Origin: Choanephora cucurbitarum
Lineage: Eukaryota; Mucoromycota; Mucoromycetes; Mucorales; Choanephoraceae
NCBI GenBank assembly: GCA_025331435.1
Contig: JAIWNI010000002.1
Span: 558,001-622,000, forward strand
Reading direction: 5' to 3'
Length of the DNA stretch: 64,000 nt
Part shown: positions 56,019 through 64,000 of the stretch, piece after piece
Layout: each line of letters begins with the position of its first letter
How positions within the stretch are numbered: position 1 is the stretch's first letter
The notes under the pieces: generated by a model
The model's database searches: none
The model's input: only the letters and a program-made list of their open reading frames with translations
What the model was told of the DNA's origin: nothing
Translations under genes and position numbers: made by a program

Positions 56019-59000
56019 TACGTTTTCTCTTTGCTTGCTTTAGGAAAATGGAATGAGTTAGGTAAAGTTTAATTCAAAGATATAGAAAAATCGACAATAA
56101 ATTTCAATTCAAGATCAACTATCACAACATTTATTTTTGAATATGTTGCTGTGGCAGCTCTTTACATGTTATATAACGGTCCTAATTTTTATTTTGTTCC
56201 ATCTTTCCAACCTTCACACGAAGTACACATCCGATGTAGTACCAATCTCCTATTATAGGCATCAGTAGACAGATATCCCTGTAGCTAATAGATGTGTATT
56301 GTAAAACCTCCTTCTTCCCTGAAATCTTAATAAAGCTACCAACAAGTCTCAGAAAGTACTTACATAGTCATTATTATCCAATTCATTTATAAAGTACAAA
56401 CGTTACATAACAATACATCGTAATGTATCTCCTAAGTCAAGATGAGTTCAGCAAGGTTAAAGAGAGGGTTTTATTCAATAGAGAATGGGATTGCGAATAT
56501 AAATTGGGCTTGGTGACGCAAAGCAGAATTATGTCTTAAATAAGTGTCTAAATTTAATGGTTCATCTATCTTGCGATGCATCGTAAGTAAAACAAACATA
56601 ACGAGTTGTAAAGAAAATACTTGGTCAATAAACTAGATCCTGTTGAAGACCAATTATTCGCAACTGTGATAGACAAGAGAAATTAACCAAACTGAAAGCA
56701 CTTTTCATTCACTTTAAAGAATTGATCTTATTTATACTTTCCATGAAGATGTTATTTCGACTGAGGGTTGCAAAACTCTTATAGAGATTTATAATAGAAG
56801 ATAATGTTAAAGACAAACTAGATGCAGGATTGATGATGACAGTCATGTAAAGAAGAAGTGCTTATACATGTTGATTGACCAACTGCATCTGAATCCATAT
56901 AACTGGTAAAATCAATGGTGAGATGTCAGTACTGACCGTGGGTAAGGATTATCTGAAACAATTGTCAAAGGAACAAGGTGAAGTCGAAGTAGAAGTGAGT
57001 GTTAAGTCACAAGTGAATAAATATAAGGTCTGTACTGTATGAATACAACAGATCTATCATTAGTATAAATAGAGATAGAAAATACATATTAAATAAAGAA
57101 AAGCTATTCTTTATTTAATATGTATTTTCTATCTCTATTTATACTAATGATGGGTCTAATTCGGTAACCGAATATTTCCCATATGGTTCATTACATCGTG
57201 CTCTTTGTTTGTATTACTTAGAATTTGTAGAACTGACGGATCAATATATCCGTTTATGCTAATGTCATGATGATTCATCCGACTTTAGAAACCGTTTTTT
57301 TTCTCAACATGGTTTGCTTATAACATTTATAACAGAAATAAAAAGACAAATGAGTATGTTGTGTAGATAAGCAACTTATCAGATGCAGTAACGAAAAACC
57401 CAGCAAATTACAGATGTGGTGATCTGAACACATTTAGTCTCAACAATGACACTAAGCTTACATGATAAACCAAATAAGCTATCTCGGATATAACATCAAA
57501 AATAGAGTAAAAGATCTAGATCCCTACTTGACAAAGAATTCAGCTGAAGTCAACAAGGTTCAGCCCAAGGAACTAGACTCAAGAGATAGTATCACATCAT
57601 TCAGTAACCTAAGTTCTCGGAATAAGGAACGATGATAGCAATTGAAGTTACAAGTAATAGTAGTACAACAATTTAGTACAAATTCTATAATATATGAGTA
57701 CACCAAAGTCTATATTGAGAACATAAAAATAGTTGTTGTTAGAAGACATTAGTTCTGGAACCTCTTCTCGAAGTAATAAACAGCTTAAAGCAGTCTCACT
57801 GTGCTCTCTCTCAGCTGAGTGTTTGTTGTTGTGATGTTTTGGTAACGATTCAAGAGATAAAATAGAAAAAAGATAACAAAGTTTATTAATTAAAGAGTTA
57901 GCGGTCTTTCGTTGGCTGAACAAAATATGTCTCTATTTGGGTTTTTCGATTTGATGATGAAAAATGACTCGGTCCATGATACACAATGTCTGATCTTCAG
58001 CCACATCTTGTTTTATCTATCTCTAAGCAAGTTATTTATAGCAAACCAACTTTATGACTATTGCATTGCTATACAAACAAAACAACTTCAGTGTTCCTTT
58101 TAGTTCAGATAAGGCCTTAGGTAGCATTATTTCCATGTAAAACACATGACATCTTCAAATTAAGAAGTAATACTAAATTTCCTGTCAAATAAGTAGTGAG
58201 GACTTGACTTTTATATGAAACATTCAACTGTATTACTCTATAAGAAGTTTATCCACTTTCCAAGTCTAGGTAGAGAGAAATAGCATATATTTTTGCTGTT
58301 TTTACAACAGAGTATTTTGGTAACCCTTTTGTTCTAGTTGGAAAAAAATTCGAACTAAATTCTAAGCTGTTCTATAAACTTTTTTATAGTCTGTATCCAT
58401 TGAGTTTTGAGTTGATTTTACAAAACCATATTCTCATCAAATTTCACGTAAAGATTCTTATTGTTACGGTTGAGATCTTCTTTCTGCGCTATACCATCGT
58501 CCTGTCTTTTACCGTTTTTGGATACACTGGTGTCAGGATCCTAAATTTAATATGGCTAAAATTTGACGCTTGTGTAATACTTTCAATCTTTCTACTACAA
58601 AAAAGCATTTAATACTTCCTTTGTGAGTCCTATCAGTTTTGTATCTCATTTTAGATATTTATGGTATAGCCGCCATAGTCTTGATACGATTTCTTGATGT
58701 AGCGGTTTGATTTTTGATTTGTTCTGGACCAAACGTTTTGAGTGTGGCTCAATTACTATCTAGGAACGTATTCGATGTCAGAGTCGAAATAGAAGTGAAT
58801 TGAGTATCTCTTCAATTACTTTTGAAGAGCATTTACTTTGTATGATGGTACTCTACTAGCTTTAGAAAGACATGTTTTAGTAAATTTTGGCAATACATGA
58901 ATCTGTCAATACTTTATATGATGCAATTCACTACATCGCATACCCTTTCCGTACATATACATACTCATAATTATCGCCAGATGTACAAATTAACACTAGC

Positions 59001-59702
59001 AGGTATCTAGTTTATGGCTTGGTATAATGACCACCTTTTTATCGCATAAATAATGTTCCCCAAGTAAACATTCAACGACTCCGTACGTAATGTCCTTCAT
59101 TACACAGAGATCCTCGCCGCTTTCTCACAACAACCTCACTTACCTCATAACCGACGAATGCTCAGAAGTTCTATTCAATTAAAAGAAAGTGAGTTGGCTG
59201 GTAGTTGTCATTAGTGCTGAAGACAGTTTTTATGTTGGAGATTACTTCAAATGTAGCCTCATGTAACGAGTTGCTAAACCAAACCACTCCAAGCTTGTCA
59301 AACTTATAACTGCTTCTTTTGTTTGCAAAAAGAGTCTTTTCTTTCTGCTTTCCAAAGTTTACGTGTTGTAAAACTGTTATTTTTTGGCAATTGTTGTGTT
59401 TTTGAGTTGAAATCACTAAGATGTATGGGGCTTTATTGACTTATCTATAGGTGTTTATCATAATTGTAAGCATGCGTTATTTTTTTGCAGGCAATATTTT
59501 ACAGCTTGATTTATTTTTAATCTAGTATAATTAGATGGCATAAATAGAACATAAAGCGAGCATAGCTGAGTGAAGTTTTAAGGCATAAATTCAGGCATAA
59601 GTACAAGTTAATTTGCATTAGGAAATGAAGATCTCAAGTGATTATGATCCCAAAATAAACTGAAGAAAGACAAACTTCTTGAGTCTTCCAGTAGGCGCAC
59701 AG
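56019..59702. other. 3.7-kb gene-poor AT-rich region
   Basis: No intact gene is supported. The region includes the 96-bp palindrome at 57056-57151 and a small ATTCGGT-A-ACCGAAT palindrome at 57159-57173. Short frames at 57912-58103, 58400-58612 and 59171-59416 lack recognisable domains. Composition and position next to transposon remnants suggest decayed repeats. Confidence 0.45.
57056..57151. repeat. 96-bp near-perfect palindrome
   Basis: Two 45-bp arms (57056-57100 and 57107-57151) are perfect reverse complements, and the six central bases AAGCTA add two further pairs around AGCT. Only the A/A pair breaks perfect symmetry. The arm begins ATCATTAGTATAAATAGAG. It could fold as a long hairpin in single-stranded DNA or RNA, or be a fused pair of inverted ends of a transposon. 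No coding content. Confidence 0.9.
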
Positions 59703-59947
59703 TTAAAATTGACATAATAAAAGTACGAGAAGACGCAGAGGAAAAATGTAACCTTGTTTGTCATATTGATCTAATGCTCTTTTCAAACCGGAACGAAACT
59801 CTTCAAGCCTATCAAAAATTTGGTTATTCATATGGGCATGGTTGTTAAAATAAATACCAGCCCAGTGTTCCATATCACCTTCCTTCAAAAGGCTAAGCAA
59901 TAAAAGAATTATTTCAGCCTCTGATGAAAATGTAACTGTATCTGCTT
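59703..59947 (-). pseudogene. Retrotransposon Gag-like fragment
   Basis: An open frame of about 80 codons contains ILLLLSLLKEGDMEHWAGIY followed by FDRLEEFRSGLKRALDQ. The pattern of a helix LxxLxGDAxxWAxxY and then FxEF...F resembles the core of Ty3/gypsy Gag. No start codon or full-length gag is present. Directly upstream the reading continues in another frame (59909-60145) with several stops beyond it, so this is a decayed copy. Confidence 0.4.
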
Positions 59948-61300
59948 AAATACCTTGAAGATAATCCAAAGCGATAAAATTACTCGATGTAAAGCATCCT
60001 TCAACTCAGACAATGTCTTCAAGGTTGAAAGAGTTTTTAAAAAAAAAGCCTCGGCTTTTCTACTAAAAACAGCCTTATTCAACCCAAGATCGGCCTCAGC
60101 AAGATGAGGACGCCACTCATCTCGATCAACTGTTGCCCTCACCACCCAACTTGGTTTCTATAGTATTCTACAAGTACCCAGAACGAAGGAGATGCTGAAT
60201 TTTAGGCAAGACAACCTCAATTGCATTTCGAAATGCTTCTTCGCTATTTGTAACAGCTACAGAGGAAAGATCGTACTTCCTACCTCTGGATTAAGCGTCA
60301 TCTCTTTGTTCCTTAAGATCTCAGGTATAAATGGCCTCAGTTTTGGAGCTATAATGTCAACAGCAACAGCAAGCGTGCTAAGCTTGTTTCCTTTCCTGAT
60401 TAAAAAACGTTACTTGTGCCGATAATGTTGGTTAAAGACATTTTATGAGCATTTGTCTTATAGGTTGCATCAATGGCCAAAGCCTCAAGCCACTTTTTTG
60501 TTCCTTTTGCTGCTCTTTCGTAGCTAATGAGCAAACTGTAAGCTTCATTGGATCATTAACTTGAATTTGTATAACATATTTAAGATCTTCAAGTTCTGTA
60601 ATCAAAGAATACATTTCTTCACTGTCTTGGCTTTTGAGAAACAATGTTTGAATGTTAAAATGTCTTTGAATAAAATGTGTTTGGTGATTGAGGATTTGAG
60701 AGTTAAGCTTGAAACAGATTGAGTTTTGAGCTTGATATTATATAGTCTAATGCTAAATACATCTATCACACTAGAGGTCGGATTGTTATGATCGCTTGCT
60801 TAAATGGAATAGATGCGGCTCATAATTTCAGGCAATTGCTTATAATAAATAACATAGGTAATTATATCACTTGTAGCTGAATAGGTATGATTCGTTTCAG
60901 TGGCCTTAATAATGAAATCGAATATTTTGACAAAAGCAGAGCATAACGCCTTTTAGAAGGGCTTTTCAAATCCCCCTTTTACTGCCTTAACTAATGAGGC
61001 ATCATCCAGAATGATGTCAATAGTTTCTACTTTTTTGTTTTCTGAATTCATAACCTACGTATTATCATTTTTAGATTCTCTTTCGAGCTCACATCTATCA
61101 TAGTTGCATGTGAAGTGGAAGCCTTCTCTTGGGATGGGAGTCCTTGACAGAAAAGACGACGTAAAAATGTTTTCCAAAAGCCAAAACAGATTCCTTCGAT
61201 TGTTCTTGACTTTCGAATTGCTTGTTGAATACGAATGTCAACGCAAACTTCTTCTGCATTTGATCGCAAAAGTTTTTGAGTTGAGAGGATATTTTAATGA
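59948..61300 (-). pseudogene. Cluster of disrupted minus-strand frames
   Basis: Several adjacent frames of 70-80 codons on the minus strand (59909-60145, 60432-60644, 61048-61269) have protein-like composition, for example SEEMYSLITELEDLKYVIQI and RTIEGICFGFWKTFLRRLFC. They are separated by in-frame stops and frame changes, and no clear splice sites join them. Together with the Gag-like fragment they may be a decayed retroelement or a broken gene. Confidence 0.3.
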
Positions 61301-62208
61301 TACCGATTATCGAATAAATTTAAAAGTTAAGCGAAGGCTTGTGAACCTTTTATTCTTAAAAAATAAAAAAAAAAAGAGCTAGCAATTCTACGCTTTAATG
61401 ACTATTCATACTTTAATGAATTGGAATCTAAACTTGTTAGTGTATTTGTGATATTAACGAAGAAAGAAATCTTTTACCAGAACTTCTTATTCGAGCTAAA
61501 TCTACTAATACTCTTACAGATGTTTCAAATCGATTGATTCAAAAGTTAACATCAATTTTTGATGTAAGAACTGATAACTAGTTCTGTAGTAAAATACGGC
61601 TTTCTACAACCCTCATCTTTTTACACTAAAAAAGCCAAATGTTTTGACTTGTATGCATAGTTAACAATAGTCAACAGTAACAATGATGAATTATGTTTCT
61701 GATTTAAAATATATTATTCTCAGTTGCCAAAAAACACTGGCGTTTCAGTTTGCTCTCAGAGTTCTTAGTCCGGATATACAGTACCAAGAATTAATCATCT
61801 TATTTAAAAAGTTTTGCAACTAGTATTTTTGCTTTTCTCTCTAAATCAAACATCCATGCTATTGCAAATAAAGAAGAAAGCAGTTATACTTGGATTCGAT
61901 TGAGTGTTGTATCTTGACGAATTAGATGGGCACCTGGCTTTTCCCAAAGATGATAGTCTCTTACCATTTGAGTTGAATCAGGCCTTCTTTCTTTTTTTTA
62001 CTCAAACACTGTGGCTTAAATTTTCTCTTGTTTGCATTGTATCTAAACGGAAGGTTGTACTCTACTTCAATTAGTTGTTTCCCGCTATTCATTACTTTTT
62101 TGGAACGAAAACCCGCAATCCGAAAAATCCTTTCTCTCTTATTATTGACCCTCAGTTCTTATCGTTTCAAAGTATTCATCCTTTGATTCTTGACAATTCG
62201 GTACCAAA
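61301..62208. other. Spacer and probable 5' untranslated region of the LINE
   Basis: AT-rich up to about 62000, then more mixed and pyrimidine-rich towards the ORF1 start. The 5' end of the element cannot be placed without a second copy to compare. Confidence 0.4.
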
Positions 62209-63582
62209 ATGTCTCGATCAGACAACTCTGGTACCACTGACAACGACATCATCTCCTTTTCAACTTCCCAAACAAAAGATCTCGACATCGAACCTTCATC
62301 TACAGAGAACCTATCATCAGAATCAGCTCAAACTTTGCAAGAACCTTCTTCTGTTGTATCTAAACCTCCTGTTAAAGTTTCACTTCTCTTCGGTAAGCGC
62401 TTGCATAGTTTGCTTTTGCCACCTTTGATCCCTACAGATATATTACGTACCATGCCAAGATCTCGAGTTGGTGGCGTCAGCAACTCTTCAAGATCCACTC
62501 ATCTCAAATTTGACAAAGACGTTGTACTCGACTTTGGTGTCTCTGTTGCTTTTTCCTTCTCTGCTATGGACTCTCTCCCTGAGGTAAGTAGTGCTCCTTT
62601 GCTTTCTTCGGTTTCCCCTTCTACTTCTGCTCCTCCTGCTTGGTTTGCTACTTTCCAGGCCAAGTTCGAAAAGTATGAAGAGCGTCTCTCTCAACTGGAG
62701 TCTCTCGTTGCCGAGAATGCGGCACTCAAGAAAGAGCTGGAAGCAGCTCGTGCCAAGATCTCCCAGCTAGAGTCTATGTCTAATCCCTCTTCCGCTTCAT
62801 TGGTTGTCTCCTCGGTCTCTTCTGGTTCTCCTGCTGCTATTGCTTCCCCTTCTGGCCCGGTGTCCAAGTGGGCCACGGTTGCTGCTGCTGCTCCTGTTCC
62901 TGCTCCTACGCCTGGTGAGGCTTATGGTAAGTCAAAGAAGTCGGTCTCCTCCTCTCCTTCTGGTGCTGCTGTTCAGGCCAAGCCTAAGGTCAAGGTCACT
63001 TCTCGTCACCGAAAGGCTGCTGCCCGTATCTTTGTGGTCTCTTCCCCTCCTGCTGGTAGTCCTGTAGACGGACCTCTCTTTGAGTATGTCTACTTGCCTA
63101 ACAAGTACCGTGCTCGTCTCTCTGTCTTCCGTCAGAAGCTTCGCCTGATCGGATTGGACAACAGCCGTGTGCTTGATGTGCACTACCCAGCCCGTAACGT
63201 GGTTGCTCTACTGATTCATACCGCTTATAAGGAGAATCTTCTAAAGGTATTGAACAAGTACTCTCTTCCGGTCTTGACCGACTTTGATCCTTTCTCTGTT
63301 GCCAATGTCCGTGACCCTTCCTTTGCCTCTCTGGATTCCGATGCTCTTACTGCTAAGGCCCGTGAGTTACAGCAAGCTCGTCTTGTTCGTGCTCTTGGGT
63401 ACATCCGCGAGCAAACCCGTCGATTGGTAGCCTACGACTTTGTTCGTCAAGGTTGGCTGTCCAAGGAACAGGCTTTCTCTGCCATTGGCTCTCCTTCTCC
63501 TGTGTCTGGTGTTGACTCTGCTCCCTCTTCTGATATGGATATCTCCTTGACCGGTGTTGGTGAACCGGCCTCATTGTCTTAA
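62209..63582 (+). CDS. LINE ORF1 protein, coiled coil
   Basis: 457 aa from ATG 62209. The N-terminal 150 residues are Ser/Thr-rich. Residues about 152-195 form a coiled coil (FEKYEERLSQLESLVAENAA), which would make trimers or dimers as in LINE-1 ORF1p. An Ala/Pro/Ser-rich linker follows. A globular part (residues about 265-400) starts RHRKAAARIFVVSS and runs through PARNVVALLIHTAYKENLL. Unlike many fungal ORF1 proteins, no CCHC zinc knuckles are visible. The expected role is binding the element RNA. Codons end mostly in T or C, unlike the neighbouring genes. The stop overlaps the ORF2 start. Confidence 0.75.
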   Translation: MSRSDNSGTTDNDIISFSTSQTKDLDIEPSSTENLSSESAQTLQEPSSVVSKPPVKVSLLFGKRLHSLLLPPLIPTDILRTMPRSRVGGVSNSSRSTHLKFDKDVVLDFGVSVAFSFSAMDSLPEVSSAPLLSSVSPSTSAPPAWFATFQAKFEKYEERLSQLESLVAENAALKKELEAARAKISQLESMSNPSSASLVVSSVSSGSPAAIASPSGPVSKWATVAAAAPVPAPTPGEAYGKSKKSVSSSPSGAAVQAKPKVKVTSRHRKAAARIFVVSSPPAGSPVDGPLFEYVYLPNKYRARLSVFRQKLRLIGLDNSRVLDVHYPARNVVALLIHTAYKENLLKVLNKYSLPVLTDFDPFSVANVRDPSFASLDSDALTAKARELQQARLVRALGYIREQTRRLVAYDFVRQGWLSKEQAFSAIGSPSPVSGVDSAPSSDMDISLTGVGEPASLS

Positions 63583-64000
63583 TGAGCGCCAATCCTATGA
63601 CCCCTTCCTCTCCTTCTAACTATGCTTTTACTATGACTATATGGAATGCTAATGGTATTGCTCGTCAAGCCATTAGCACTGTTACTGATTATCTCTATCA
63701 CTCTTCCCTCATCTTCATCACCGAGACTTGGCTTCTTCCTCCTCTTCGCTTTCCTACCTCTTGGCAACAATACCATACCTATGGCCAGCCTGTTGCTGAT
63801 TCCTTCCGTGGCAAGATGGGTATCTCTCTTTTGGTCAATCCCACTTGTCCGTATCCAGTTACTCCACTCCTTTCCTCCTCCCCTTATGTCTTTTCTTGTC
63901 AAGTCTCTACTTTTCTCATTCATTGTGTCTATGCCCCTCCTTCCTTGTCCGATGATGAGTTTATGTCTCTCCTTCTGTCTCTCCCTTCTCGTACACATGC
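63582..64000 (+). CDS. LINE ORF2, endonuclease domain (partial)
   Basis: Starts at the ATG of TAATG, sharing one base with the ORF1 stop, and remains open for 139 codons to the window edge. YAFTMTIWNANGIARQAI, then LIFITETWL, then GKMGISLLVNP, match the start of an AP-endonuclease-like domain (the N of WNANG and E of ETW being active-site residues), which nicks target DNA to prime reverse transcription. The reverse transcriptase is not in the window. Confidence 0.85.
   Translation, partial: MSANPMTPSSPSNYAFTMTIWNANGIARQAISTVTDYLYHSSLIFITETWLLPPLRFPTSWQQYHTYGQPVADSFRGKMGISLLVNPTCPYPVTPLLSSSPYVFSCQVSTFLIHCVYAPPSLSDDEFMSLLLSLPSRTH

Larger units (their letters stand above)
62209..64000 (+). mobile_element. 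Non-LTR retrotransposon (LINE), cut by the window edge
   Basis: Two ORFs in tandem on the plus strand: an ORF1 with coiled coil and an ORF2 opening with an apurinic-type endonuclease domain. Composition shifts clearly from the AT-rich surroundings to a GC-richer, pyrimidine-heavy coding strand at about 62200. Both frames are intact as far as seen, so the copy is probably young. The reverse transcriptase and 3' end would lie beyond 64000. Confidence 0.8.

Noticed and set aside
62932..63183. Minus-strand frames under the LINE, also 63579-63998
   Set aside because: They are shadows of ORF1 and ORF2, explained by the NNY codon preference of the true strand.

Overview
The window looks like nuclear DNA of a filamentous fungus, most likely an early-diverging (Mucoromycota/Mucorales-type) mould. 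The genes are eukaryotic, with many short GT-AG introns (about 45-90 nt), AT-rich spacers, poly-purine and poly-pyrimidine tracts, and fungal families such as a WOPR regulator, Met10-type sulfite reductase, Aim19, Qcr7 and Nma111. The genus assignment is inference. All multi-exon models were built by eye from reading frame, splice consensus and family knowledge.

Layout. Positions 1-11,300 hold sulfite reductase flavoprotein (MET10), ATP-dependent PEP carboxykinase and a WOPR transcription factor, separated by long spacers. Positions 13,000-25,200 are gene-dense: an alpha/beta-hydrolase-like protein, a GT49-like glycosyltransferase, a mitochondrial pyruvate carrier subunit, a Whi5-like small protein, a protein disulfide isomerase, NTF2, a PAF-acetylhydrolase-like esterase, succinyl-CoA ligase alpha, a coiled-coil protein and an S/T-rich protein. 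Positions 27,000-40,800 hold a tetraspanin, AIM19, Mediator MED18, 4-hydroxyphenylpyruvate dioxygenase, a protein kinase, a multipass membrane protein, a three-RRM RNA-binding protein and the PDZ protease NMA111. Positions 43,400-55,960 are bracketed by two tRNA genes (Lys-UUU and Val-AAC) and carry an F-box/LRR protein, QCR7, the spliceosomal helicase Aquarius, TRM9 and two small proteins. Positions 56,000-64,000 are gene-poor, with transposon remnants and, at the right edge, a non-LTR retrotransposon running out of the window.

Many genes serve mitochondrial or central carbon metabolism (PEPCK, pyruvate carrier, succinyl-CoA ligase, Qcr7, Aim19). Others serve RNA processing (Aquarius, RRM protein, Trm9) or transcription (MED18, WOPR). 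I see no biosynthetic cluster.

The most interesting signals are in the repeat fraction. Two solo-LTR-like repeats of about 570-590 bp, in inverted orientation 11 kb apart, each start about 50-60 bp downstream of a tRNA gene in the same orientation relative to it. Both tRNA genes carry the same TCACGTGA octamer 51-56 bp upstream. There is also a 99-bp mariner-type MITE, a near-perfect 96-bp palindrome, and a LINE whose two ORFs overlap in a TAATG stop/start.
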